64,000 nucleotides of DNA. Origin: CAZENU01 sp965117035. Its GTDB lineage: Bacteria > Chloroflexota > Dehalococcoidia > Lucifugimonadales > CAZENU01. Both the position numbers and the translations under genes were made by a program. The DNA is taken from NCBI GenBank assembly GCA_965117035.1, contig OZ220748.1, positions 2,976,001 to 3,040,000 of the forward strand. The letters run 5' to 3'. This document shows positions 44,014 to 52,266 of this stretch, one piece after another. Each line of letters opens with the position of its first letter. Within the stretch, counting starts at the first letter, position 1. A model generated the notes under the pieces. The model ran no database searches. It saw only the letters and a program-made list of their open reading frames with translations, and was not told the DNA's origin.

Positions 44014-44032
44014 GATGAAGCTGAACGAGCAG
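44014..44032 (+). repeat. 19-bp direct repeat, copy 1, start of antitoxin gene
   Basis: GATGAAGCTGAACGAGCAG, encoding MKLNEQ. It is identical to 45247-45265 at the start of the PLP decarboxylase; the flanking bases differ on both sides. Confidence 0.95.
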
Positions 44033-44719
44033 TCTACTGACCGACTGAACGGATGGCGCACAGACCCCATGTATTCGTTCTCGGAGGCGGCCCACCTGGC
44101 CGAGGTTTCGCCCGGGACTGTTCGAAACTGGCTCAAGGGATACGTTACGAGAGATAGGCAAGCGGAACCGCTCTTCACTCCGCAAGGGGATCAGGGTAGA
44201 GGAGTCTCATTTCTGCAGCTAATCGAAATCATGGTCGCAGGCAGGTTGAGAAAAGCGGAGCGCGCTTCTTACCGAATAGTCTACGAGGCTCACCGGAAGG
44301 CACGAGAGCAGTATGCCTACGAGCATCCATTTGCCCACATGGAGCTCAAGGCAATCGGCGGGCACATCGTTCATCAGATTCGTGGCGACCCTCCGTCCCC
44401 CAGCCTGCAGGCTCTGGATGAACCCCATCAATGGACGCTGCCCGGGATGATCCAAATAAGCGAAGTGATATCCCAAGTTGACTACAAGGACCAGTTGGTT
44501 TCGAAGTGGTGGCCGGTAGGCAAGAGCGTCCCCATAGTCATCGACCCTCTCTACAGCGCCGGTACTCCAACAGTGGCCGGTCGCGGAGTGACCGTCGGTA
44601 CCATCTACAAGCGGTTTACGAAGGGCAAACTTCCCGTAGACTTCCTCATGGAGGACTATGATCTGGAGCGCGAGCAGGTCGAACAGGCGATCAGATTCGG
44701 GGGCAAACTGGCCGCTTGA
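44015..44719 (+). CDS. MerR-like/DUF433 antitoxin
   Basis: 234 residues. The N-terminal HTH (YSFSEAAHLAEVSPGTVRNW, ~20-40) resembles MerR-type antitoxins. The C-terminal DUF433 domain (VIDPLYSAGTPTVAGRGVTV, DYDLEREQVEQAIRFG) is the usual antitoxin of PIN-like toxins. Its stop overlaps the toxin start (TTGA). The first six codons are identical to those of the downstream decarboxylase, so its translation start appears borrowed from the insertion site. TATAGT at 43971-43976 may be its -10. Confidence 0.85.
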   Translation: MKLNEQSTDRLNGWRTDPMYSFSEAAHLAEVSPGTVRNWLKGYVTRDRQAEPLFTPQGDQGRGVSFLQLIEIMVAGRLRKAERASYRIVYEAHRKAREQYAYEHPFAHMELKAIGGHIVHQIRGDPPSPSLQALDEPHQWTLPGMIQISEVISQVDYKDQLVSKWWPVGKSVPIVIDPLYSAGTPTVAGRGVTVGTIYKRFTKGKLPVDFLMEDYDLEREQVEQAIRFGGKLAA

Positions 44720-45105
44720 AGCTGTTGTGCGACGAAGACGTAGGGACAGGAGTGCCGAATGCACTCAAGGCGGTCGGGTACCCGGTCGAATCTCTGAACG
44801 GCGTCGGCTGGCTCGGAAGGCCAGACCGTTGGTGGTTGGCCCGGGCTGGCGACAACGGTTGGATCGTCTTCAGCTGCAACAAGAAACAGCTTAGTGTGGC
44901 AGCAGAACGCCAAGTGATACTCAACCATTCCGTCGGAGTCATCTACCTGACCAATGGGGAAGAGAGCCCAGCCCTGATGTTGAAGGTCCTGCTCAACAGG
45001 TGGGAGAAACTGGAACACCTCGTAGCAACGACTTCAAGACCCTTCGCTCGCTTCCTCTCGCCTCGCGGTGTACTGACCGACCGCTACCGAAACTTTCGCC
45101 TCTAG
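44716..45105 (+). CDS. PIN-like (DUF5615-type) toxin
   Basis: 129 residues from a TTG start coupled to the antitoxin stop. LLCDEDVGTGVPNALKAVG gives the first acidic pair of the PIN fold. The DNGWIVFSCNKK region is where the second acidic cluster normally lies; here the aspartate expected after FS is Cys-Asn, so one catalytic residue may be missing. PIN-like toxins are ribonucleases neutralised by DUF433 partners. Both genes lie between the two 19-bp repeats. Confidence 0.75.
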   Translation: MKLLCDEDVGTGVPNALKAVGYPVESLNGVGWLGRPDRWWLARAGDNGWIVFSCNKKQLSVAAERQVILNHSVGVIYLTNGEESPALMLKVLLNRWEKLEHLVATTSRPFARFLSPRGVLTDRYRNFRL

Positions 45106-45246
45106 GGTGGTGTCGCTGATGCCGTCTACGCATGCAGGTCGGCGCTACGGTCGACTAACCTGGTATCGTCAAGGTTTGCACAGAGTGCGCGGTGTTATCT
45201 GTCGTGTCTCGCGCTAAACCACAGGCATGACAAAGAGAGGGCGAAC

Positions 45247-45265
45247 GATGAAGCTGAACGAGCAG
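45247..45265 (+). repeat. 19-bp direct repeat, copy 2, start of decarboxylase
   Basis: Exact copy of 44014-44032. Deleting 44033-45265 would join the region upstream of the antitoxin to the decarboxylase with its start intact. Confidence 0.95.
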
Positions 45266-46492
45266 GGCGTCCCGGCCGACGAGCTGCGCGAGGCCATGCG
45301 CGAGATGGCGAGCGAGGACAAGCAGTGGAAGGAGCGCCTGGCCGCCGGAGTGTCGTACCCGGCCGGGGACGACGTGCTGGAGGTCGCCCAGCAGGCGTAC
45401 ATCGACTTCTTCTCGGTCAACGCCCTGTACCCCGCGATCTTTCCGAGCACGGCGCGCTTCGAGCGCGAGGTGATCGAGATGACGGCCGGCCTGCTGCACG
45501 GCGAGAACGCGGTCGGCGCCATCTCGTCCGGCGGCACGGAGAGCAACCTGCTCGGCGTCAAGTCGGCCCGCGACCGGGCCAAGGCGCTCAGGCCGGAAGT
45601 GACCGAGCCGGAGATCGTCGCCCCGGCGTCCGCCCATCCGTCGTTCAACAAGGCGGCCGACTACTTCGGGCTCACCCTCGTGTCGACGCCGCTTACCCCG
45701 GACGGTCTCGTGGACGTTCCGGCGTACCACGCCGCCGTCACCGACAACACCGTGCTGATGGTCGGCTCCGCGCCGAGCACCGTTCTGGGCATGGTAGACC
45801 CGATCCCTGAGATGGCGGCCCCGGCTGAGGAGCGGGACATCGGCTTCCACGTCGACGCCTGCGTCGGCGGCTACTTCCTGCCGTTCACCGAGAAGCTGGG
45901 CTACGAGGTCATACCCTGGGACTTCCGCGTGCCGGGGGTGACGACGATCTCGGCCGACCTGCACAAGTTCGGCTACACCGCGAAGGGCGCCTCGGCGATC
46001 CTGTCCCGCGACGAGGACATCTTCCAGTACCAGGTCTTCGACTTCGGGCCGCCCGAGCGTCCGCAGGGCTACTACGTCACGCCGACGATCGCGGGCAGCC
46101 GCGCGGGCGGGGCGATCGCGGCGGCGTGGGCCGTCATGAGGTACCTGGGCGAGGATGGGTACACGAGGCTGGTCGACGGGACGATGCGCTACATGAGGCG
46201 CTTCCAGGACAGCATCAACGCCATCGAGGGCCTCACCGTGCTGGGCAAGCCGGACATGTCGCTGTTCGCCTACACCTCCACGACGATGGACATCTACGCC
46301 ATCGCCGCCGGCATGGAGGAGCGTGGCTGGATGGTGTCCAAGGACAACGTCCCATTCCCGGCGATCCACTTCATGCAGTCGCCGGGACACGAGCCCTACG
46401 TCGACGCCTACCTGCGCGACCTGGAGGACGTAGTCGAGCTGGTGGCGTCGGGCAAGATAACGGCCAGCGGCCCCGAGGCGACCTACACGTAG
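45248..46492 (+). CDS. PLP-dependent decarboxylase/lyase (sphingosine-phosphate-lyase-like)
   Basis: 414 residues from the ATG at 45248 (GAGAGGGC upstream); an ATG seven codons earlier (45227) is less well placed. Fold type I motifs are present: AISSGGTESNLLGVKSARDRA (cofactor site) and the Schiff-base lysine in TTISADLHKFGYTAKGAS. HVDACVGGYFLP carries the Asp that binds the pyridine nitrogen. The family includes glutamate decarboxylases and sphingosine-1-phosphate lyases; the substrate is not assignable. It is followed by a zinc alcohol dehydrogenase 46 bases downstream, which could oxidise an aldehyde product. Confidence 0.9.
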   Translation: MKLNEQGVPADELREAMREMASEDKQWKERLAAGVSYPAGDDVLEVAQQAYIDFFSVNALYPAIFPSTARFEREVIEMTAGLLHGENAVGAISSGGTESNLLGVKSARDRAKALRPEVTEPEIVAPASAHPSFNKAADYFGLTLVSTPLTPDGLVDVPAYHAAVTDNTVLMVGSAPSTVLGMVDPIPEMAAPAEERDIGFHVDACVGGYFLPFTEKLGYEVIPWDFRVPGVTTISADLHKFGYTAKGASAILSRDEDIFQYQVFDFGPPERPQGYYVTPTIAGSRAGGAIAAAWAVMRYLGEDGYTRLVDGTMRYMRRFQDSINAIEGLTVLGKPDMSLFAYTSTTMDIYAIAAGMEERGWMVSKDNVPFPAIHFMQSPGHEPYVDAYLRDLEDVVELVASGKITASGPEATYT

Positions 46493-46538
46493 GCGCCCGT
46501 CGGGCCGAACGCGACGAAATCAAGGCAAGGAGCTGCAC

Positions 46539-47633
46539 GTGAAGGCCGCCGTACTGTACGAGGGCAACCGGCACCTGGAGATCGCGGAGCTGGCGCAGGA
46601 CCCGCCCAGGGCGGGCGAGGTCCGCGTCGCGACGTCCGCGGCGGGGCTGTGCGCGAGCGACCACCACGTCATCGCGGGCACGGCCACGCCGTTCGCGCTG
46701 CCCGCCGTTCTGGGACACGAGGGCGCGGGCACGGTCGTCGAGGTAGGCCCGGGCGTCACGGGTGTCAAGCCCGGCGACCGGTGCATCATGTCGTTCGTGT
46801 CCAACTGCGGGCACTGCCGGTCCTGCCGGTCCGGGCTTCCCAACATCTGCGACACCAACATGGAGACGGGCTGGACGCAGTTCGACGGCACGGTCCGCCT
46901 GCACGATGGCGAGGACGACGTCTACCAGATGACCAAGCTCGGCGTGTTCGGCGAGTCGATGATCACGCCGCAGCAGGCGTGCTACCCGATTCCCGACGGC
47001 GTGCCGGCCGAGGTGGCGGCGCTGATCGGCTGCTCGGTCACGACCGGCGTGGGCGCGGTGATCAACAGCCCGTTCGCGAAGACGGGCATGACGGCCGCCG
47101 TGTTCGGGTGCGGCGGCGTCGGGCTCAACGTGATACAGGGCGCGCGGCTGATGAACGCCAGCAGGATCATCGCGGTCGACATCCACGACCACAAGCTGGA
47201 GTTCACCTACAGGTTCGGCGCCACCGACGTGGTCAACGGGCGCGAGACGGACCCGGTGGAGGCGATACGCGAGCTGACCGGCGGCGGGGTCGACATGGCG
47301 TTCGACGCCTTCGGCAGCACGCAGACGACGGCGGACGCGCTCAGGTCGGTCCGCAAGGGCGGCACGGGGGTCGTTATCGGCCTGGCCCCGGACGGCGAGA
47401 CGGCGCCGGTCGACATCGTCCCGATGATCCGGTACCAGAAGACGCTGATGGGCAGCTACTACGGCTCGATCAGCCCGCACGAGAGCTTCCGGACGCTGGT
47501 GGACCTGTACCTGAAGGGGCGCATCGAGATCGACGCCCTTGTGGTGCGCCGCTACGCGCTGGAGCAGATCAACGAGGGCTTCGACGCGCTGGAGAGGGGC
47601 GAAGACGGCCGCGGCGTCATCGTCTACGGCTAG
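46539..47633 (+). CDS. zinc-dependent alcohol dehydrogenase (class III-like)
   Basis: 364 residues from a GTG start preceded by AAGGAG. Catalytic zinc ligands are C in AAGLCASDHH and H in LGHEGAG. The structural zinc site has four cysteines in NCGHCRSCRSGLPNIC. The NAD-binding motif is VFGCGGVGLNVIQGAR. The order matches MDR-family, formaldehyde-dehydrogenase-like ADHs. It probably forms an operon with the PLP enzyme upstream. Confidence 0.93.
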   Translation: MKAAVLYEGNRHLEIAELAQDPPRAGEVRVATSAAGLCASDHHVIAGTATPFALPAVLGHEGAGTVVEVGPGVTGVKPGDRCIMSFVSNCGHCRSCRSGLPNICDTNMETGWTQFDGTVRLHDGEDDVYQMTKLGVFGESMITPQQACYPIPDGVPAEVAALIGCSVTTGVGAVINSPFAKTGMTAAVFGCGGVGLNVIQGARLMNASRIIAVDIHDHKLEFTYRFGATDVVNGRETDPVEAIRELTGGGVDMAFDAFGSTQTTADALRSVRKGGTGVVIGLAPDGETAPVDIVPMIRYQKTLMGSYYGSISPHESFRTLVDLYLKGRIEIDALVVRRYALEQINEGFDALERGEDGRGVIVYG

Positions 47634-48008
47634 CGGGGCTCGCGGCGCCGGAACCGGCAACCCTCGGCGGACGTGCGGGGAGTTCGTTACTCCTCCAGGC
47701 CTGATCGGGAGCGGCCCACGCGTACGCCCCAATGCGTCCTCTCGCCGCGGCCCTGAGACCCGTTGATCGGGGCCGTCGCCCGACGGGCAAAGAAAGAGCC
47801 CCGGATGTCCGGGGCTCCTCGCTCCAACTCGCAAGCCAGTCTATCGCGATCGGGGCGCCCGGTCAATCGCACGGCCCATCTTGCGTTCAGCCGTCCACGG
47901 CCTGTTCACGTCGACCTCGCCCTGTGTTACCTGTTTGCCACGGGCGCCAGGAGGAGGTGACGCGGCCCGCAGCAAGGCGCTCCTCGGGACCGCCGCAACC
48001 GCGCCGAG
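47634..48008. other. intergenic region with a minus-oriented terminator
   Basis: No gene is recognised. It contains the hairpin at 47796-47817. Short frames on both strands have Arg/Pro-biased composition only. Confidence 0.5.
47796..47817 (-). terminator. rho-independent terminator-like hairpin reading leftward
   Basis: GAGCCCCGGA and TCCGGGGCTC form a perfect ten-base stem with a two-base loop. The T-rich stretch (CTTTCTTTG) follows on the minus strand, so it would stop leftward transcription. No minus-strand gene lies to its right, so what it terminates is unclear. Confidence 0.6.
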
Positions 48009-48029
48009 ATGCCTCCGGAGGTACGGGAG

Positions 48030-49724
48030 ATGTTCATGGACTTCGATCTGCACGCGCCGACGGGCAGGCTGGCGCTCCGCCGCGACACGGAGGGGATACC
48101 GGACGTCGTCGTGGTGGACCTCGCATCCGGGGAACGGGTCTCCGAGGTTCCGCCGCGCTTCATTCCGCAGGCGCCTCTCTTCTCCCCGGACGGCGCGCGC
48201 CTCTGCACGTCCGGCAACGGCCGGGTGCACGTCCACTCCATCGAGTCGGGGGAGAGGGAGGCCGTCGTGGACCGGCCCGGACACCACGCGACGTTCGCCT
48301 CGTGGTCGCCCGACGGCCGTTCGCTGGCCTACTCGGCATACCCGCTTCCCATGTCTCCTCGGAAGACCCCGCGGTTGTTCCGCATCGACCTGGCGGACGG
48401 CACCGAAGCGCGACTCGATTCGAACTGCGGCAGAGGCGCCGACGGCTTCCCGCAGTGGAGCCCTTCCGGGGCGAAGCTCGTGTTCCGGCGCACCTTCTTC
48501 GATGTCGCCAAACCCTATCGCGCCGCCGTGCTCACCGACCGGAAGCTCCGCTCGGACCGGCAGGTACCTCTTCCCGACGGGGCGTCGCACCTCGCCAGCC
48601 GGTCCTGCTGGTCTCCCGACGGCCGGCATCTGCTCGTCTCCGAGACGGCCGAGACCTCCAGTTTGAAGATCGTCGGCGTCGAAGACCTGGGCGTCGCCTG
48701 GTCGGTCTGCGCGGACGGGGCTGTACACGGGTGTTTTCTTCCGGGCGGGAGGCGTGTCCTGGGTATCTACGAGGACTCACTGGCGCTGTTCGAGCCGCCG
48801 TCCACGGAGCCGGTCGCCACCCTCTCACTGGCGCCGCTATCTCCGGTCCGTGTCGTACCCACGGGGCCCGCGGTGGCGTTCGACCGGGATGGGGCAGTCG
48901 TCTACTTCCTCGGTGAGGACGGTGTGCTCTATCGCTGGGAGACAGGCGCTGGCTGCGAGCCGGTAATGCGCGACCGGCCGCGTCGGGTAGCGCCTCCGCA
49001 CGAGCGTGGCGACTACCGGTTCACGGCGCGCGACGGTCTGGAGATACCGGTCCTGCGCTATCTCCCCCGCAACCAAAACGGCCGCGCTATCGTCTACGTG
49101 GAAGGCGGGCCGTCCGGCGCGATCGGCGAACGCGACCCGGTCGTGTTCCGGCTGCTGGAGGAGGGGTACGAGGTCGTCCGGCCCGCATACCGCGGCACAG
49201 GAGGCTATGGCGTCGAGCACGAGCAGGCGAACCGGGGCGAGTGCGGACGGGCCGACGTCCTCGACGTCGTCGACTGCGGGATGGACTGGCGGCGGCGGTT
49301 CGACGCGGCGGACCGCCCGCTGGCGCTGTCCGGCTTCAGCTACGGCGGCTACCTGGCGTTCCTGGCGCTGACCCACGGCGAGGTCAGGTGGAGTTGCGGC
49401 GTGACGCTCTGGGGCGCGACCGGGCTGATCGCGGCCTGGCACGCGAGGGGTCTCCCGGCCGGATCCCGGGAGCGGGAGGCCGCGCTGCTGGAGCGCTCGC
49501 CGGTGCGGCGGGCGGGCGCCATCCTGTCTCCGCTGCTCATCCTGCACGGCGGCCGGGACACGACCGCGACGACGCCCGACGTGCGGTCCATACGGCAGTC
49601 AGTGCGTGAAGCGGGCGTGCCCTGCGAGCTGGTCGTCTTCGATGAGGACACGCACGGGCTCAAGCTGAGCAGGCCGGAGATGTTCCGGCGTATGCTAGAG
49701 TTCCTGGACACGTACTCGCGCTAG
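48030..49724 (+). CDS. S9 (prolyl oligopeptidase-type) peptidase
   Basis: 564 residues from the ATG at 48030, chosen for GGAGG eight bases upstream; an ATG at 48009 would add seven residues. The N-terminal half is a beta-propeller with FSPDG, WSPDG and WSPSG repeats. The C-terminal alpha/beta hydrolase has nucleophile S437 in GFSYGGYLA, acid in LHGGRDTTAT and base in DEDTHGLK. It hydrolyses short peptides or acyl-peptides. It contains no signal peptide, so cytoplasmic. Confidence 0.92.
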   Translation: MFMDFDLHAPTGRLALRRDTEGIPDVVVVDLASGERVSEVPPRFIPQAPLFSPDGARLCTSGNGRVHVHSIESGEREAVVDRPGHHATFASWSPDGRSLAYSAYPLPMSPRKTPRLFRIDLADGTEARLDSNCGRGADGFPQWSPSGAKLVFRRTFFDVAKPYRAAVLTDRKLRSDRQVPLPDGASHLASRSCWSPDGRHLLVSETAETSSLKIVGVEDLGVAWSVCADGAVHGCFLPGGRRVLGIYEDSLALFEPPSTEPVATLSLAPLSPVRVVPTGPAVAFDRDGAVVYFLGEDGVLYRWETGAGCEPVMRDRPRRVAPPHERGDYRFTARDGLEIPVLRYLPRNQNGRAIVYVEGGPSGAIGERDPVVFRLLEEGYEVVRPAYRGTGGYGVEHEQANRGECGRADVLDVVDCGMDWRRRFDAADRPLALSGFSYGGYLAFLALTHGEVRWSCGVTLWGATGLIAAWHARGLPAGSREREAALLERSPVRRAGAILSPLLILHGGRDTTATTPDVRSIRQSVREAGVPCELVVFDEDTHGLKLSRPEMFRRMLEFLDTYSR

Positions 49725-49742
49725 ACGGACGGGGAGGGCGAC

Positions 49743-50177
49743 ATGCCGGGGTTCGAGTTCGCGGAGCGCATAGACAGGCCGCGCGAGGAGGTGTTCGACT
49801 TCCTCGTCGACTTCGACCGCGCCTCGGAGTGGGCCCCGGAGATCACCCGCGTCGAGATGCTGACGGACGGCCCGCTGGAGGTGGGCTCCCGCTACCGCGA
49901 GATGCGCTGGACGACCAAGGGCGAGTCCCGCATCGACATGGAGGTCACCGCGTTCGACCGGCCGGGCCGGTACTCGGCGGCTTTCGACGCGGGCGGCTAC
50001 CAGGCGACGTTCAACTACTTCTTCACGCCGGACGGCGACGGCACGCGTGTCGAGATGGCCTGCGTCGTCCGCGCCTCGGGCGCGAGGACGCTGATGTCGC
50101 CGCTCATCACCTGGCTGCTCCGTCGGCAGGACAAGCAGAAGCTGCGCAACCTCAAGCGCGTGCTCGAGTCCGCCTGA
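49743..50177 (+). CDS. SRPBCC/polyketide cyclase-like protein
   Basis: 144 residues. The first strand FEFAERIDRPREEVFDFLVD followed by RASEWAPEI is characteristic of START/Bet v1-like (SRPBCC) lipid- or ligand-binding proteins. The C-terminal helix (LITWLLRRQDKQKLRNLKRVLE) closes the cavity. GGGAGGG lies just before the ATG, 18 bases after the peptidase. Ligand unknown. Confidence 0.9.
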   Translation: MPGFEFAERIDRPREEVFDFLVDFDRASEWAPEITRVEMLTDGPLEVGSRYREMRWTTKGESRIDMEVTAFDRPGRYSAAFDAGGYQATFNYFFTPDGDGTRVEMACVVRASGARTLMSPLITWLLRRQDKQKLRNLKRVLESA

Positions 50178-50307
50178 CGGCGGCCCAACGGGCACACTGC
50201 CCGACCTCCTGGCGTCCCCGCACTACCCCGCTCACGCTGTAGCAGCGCGGCGCTCCGACCGGCGCGCACCGAAGGGCGGGCGCAGCTTTGTCGCCAGTAC
50301 CGTCCCG

Positions 50308-52167
50308 CTACAGAAGCAGGGTGAACGGGTTCTCCAGGATGCGCTTGATCTCGCCGATGAAGCGCGCTCCGTCCGCGCCGTCGACGACGCGGTGGTCGGC
50401 GGAGAGGGTCGCGGTCATCATGTCGGCGGCGACGATGTCGTCGTCCCTGATGACAGCCTGCGTCGCGACCGCGCCGACGGCCAGGATGGCCGACTGGGGC
50501 GGCTGGATTATGGCGACGAAGCTCGACACGCCGAACATACCCATGTTGCTGATGGCGAAGGTCGCCCCGGCGTACTCCTCGGCCTGCAGGGCGCCGCTTC
50601 CGGCCCGGCGGGCCAGGTCCTTGCTGGCGGCGGCGAGCTCGACGAGCGACTTGCCCGCGCAGTCGAGCAGCGCGGGCACTATCAGCCCGTCGTCCTGCGC
50701 GATGGCGAGGCCGACGTTGACGCTGTCGTGCAGCACGATGCCGTCGTCGGAGTAGGACGCGTTGAAGTTGGGGAACTCTACCAGCGCGTCGACGCTCGCC
50801 TTGACGACGAGGTCGTTGACGCTGACGCGGGAGTCGTCGTCGAGGCGGCCGTTGAGCTGCCGGCGCATCTCCATCGCCTGCGTCATGTCTATCTCGGCCG
50901 AGACGTAGAAGTGGGGGATCTCCTGCTTGCTGCGGCTGGTGACCCGGGCGATCTGCCGCCGCGTCCGCGATAGCGGGACGACGTTGCTCGGCGCCTCGTC
51001 CTCCGGTGCGGCCTCAGGCTCGGCGGGTTCCTCGTCCGCGGCTTCCATCTCAGGCTCGGCTGGCTCTTCTACCTCAGCCTCGATGGCGGGCTCGGCCGGC
51101 TCTTCGGCCTCAGCCTCGATGACGGGTTCGGCGGGTACTTCGTCCGCGGCCTCGTCTTCCATGGCGGGCTCTGCGGGCTGTTCGTCCGCGGCCTCATCTT
51201 CCATGGCGGGTTCGGCGGGCTCTTCGTCCGCTGCCTCGTCCTCCATGGCGGGTTCTTCGGGCTGTTCGTCCGCGGCCTCGTCCTCCATGGCGGGCTCTTC
51301 GGGCTGTTCGTCCGCTGCCTCGGCTTCCATGGCGGGTTCTTCGGGCTGTTCGTCCGCGGCCTCGGCTTCCATGACGGGTTCTTCGGGCTGTTCGTCCGCG
51401 GCCTCGTCCTCCATGGCGGGCTCTTCGGGCTGTTCGTCCGCGGCCTCATCTTCCATGGTGGGCTCTGCGGGCTGTACGTCCGCGGCCTCATCTTCCATGG
51501 TGGGCTCTGCGGGCTGTACGTCCGCGGCCTCCGTGGCGGGTTCGGCGGGCTCTTCGTCGGCAGCCTCGTCTTCCATGGCGGGCTCTGCGGGCTCTTCGTC
51601 TGCGGCCTCGGGTTCGTCGTACGCTTCCTCCGGCGGCTTGTACCAGAGCACGTCGTCGCGGGTTATGCGATTGCCCGGCCCGGTGCCGGTGATGAGCGAC
51701 AGGTTGATTCCTCGCTCCGCGGCCAGGCGACGCGCGACGGGCGATGCCCGCAGGTCGTGGTCCTCCTCGGGCGCCTCCACTGTCGGTTGCCCGGGCTCGC
51801 CAGCGGGCGGCGGCAGGGGAATCCCGGTCGGCTCTTCGGCAACCTCGGGGGTCGGCTCGGCGGCGGGTTCCTCGGCCCCGGCGACCTCAGCGGCCGGCTC
51901 GGCGCCGAGGAGGCCGGCGATGTCCTCGCCCGCCTCGCCGATGATCGCGATCGGCTCGCCCACGGGCACCGTCGCGCCCTCGGCGGCCAGTATCTTCCTG
52001 AGCAGTCCCGCGGCGGTCGCCTCGACCTCCACGACCGCCTTGTCCGTCTCGATCTCGGCGATCGGCTCACCCAGCGACACCTCGGAGTCTTCCGACTTGA
52101 GCCATCGCACGAGGGTGCCCTCGTGCATGTCGTATCCCATCTGCGGCATGTTCAGCGGAGTGGCCAA
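50308..52167 (-). CDS. dihydrolipoamide acyltransferase (E2) with very long acidic linker
   Basis: 619 residues. The lipoyl domain (1-78) has the lipoylated lysine K43 in IETDKAVVEVE. An Ala/Pro/Glu linker is followed by the peripheral-subunit-binding domain (about 142-175, ASPVARRLAAERGINLS). A ~210-residue acidic repeat linker comes next, and the catalytic acyltransferase domain (about 410-619) has the active-site histidine in DHRVVDGADGARF. Last gene of the 2-oxoacid dehydrogenase operon. The linker is the odd part: nearly every residue is Glu, Ala, Pro, Asp or Gln, at a position where usual linkers are 20-40 residues. Confidence 0.92.
   Translation of the reverse strand: MATPLNMPQMGYDMHEGTLVRWLKSEDSEVSLGEPIAEIETDKAVVEVEATAAGLLRKILAAEGATVPVGEPIAIIGEAGEDIAGLLGAEPAAEVAGAEEPAAEPTPEVAEEPTGIPLPPPAGEPGQPTVEAPEEDHDLRASPVARRLAAERGINLSLITGTGPGNRITRDDVLWYKPPEEAYDEPEAADEEPAEPAMEDEAADEEPAEPATEAADVQPAEPTMEDEAADVQPAEPTMEDEAADEQPEEPAMEDEAADEQPEEPVMEAEAADEQPEEPAMEAEAADEQPEEPAMEDEAADEQPEEPAMEDEAADEEPAEPAMEDEAADEQPAEPAMEDEAADEVPAEPVIEAEAEEPAEPAIEAEVEEPAEPEMEAADEEPAEPEAAPEDEAPSNVVPLSRTRRQIARVTSRSKQEIPHFYVSAEIDMTQAMEMRRQLNGRLDDDSRVSVNDLVVKASVDALVEFPNFNASYSDDGIVLHDSVNVGLAIAQDDGLIVPALLDCAGKSLVELAAASKDLARRAGSGALQAEEYAGATFAISNMGMFGVSSFVAIIQPPQSAILAVGAVATQAVIRDDDIVAADMMTATLSADHRVVDGADGARFIGEIKRILENPFTLLL
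51013..51622 (-). repeat. 42-bp-period tandem repeat encoding acidic E2 linker
   Basis: About 14 units encoding variants of EDEAADEQPEEPAM. Units are nearly identical at DNA level with occasional swaps (EPVMEAEAADEQ, VQPAEPTMEDEA). The reading frame is maintained over all units. Confidence 0.85.
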
Positions 52168-52266
52168 GACGCACCTCCTCGAGAAAGGGTTTGGTTGCGG
52201 AAAGCGCGGGGACAGCGGCCCCTATGCCGATGTACCAGGACCGATGACGCCGCTTCGGTTCTCAAT

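Noticed and set aside
43796..44014. Riboswitch (SAM or similar) upstream of the methyltransferase operon
   Set aside because: I looked for a conserved multi-stem leader and a terminator and found neither; only a plain promoter is visible.
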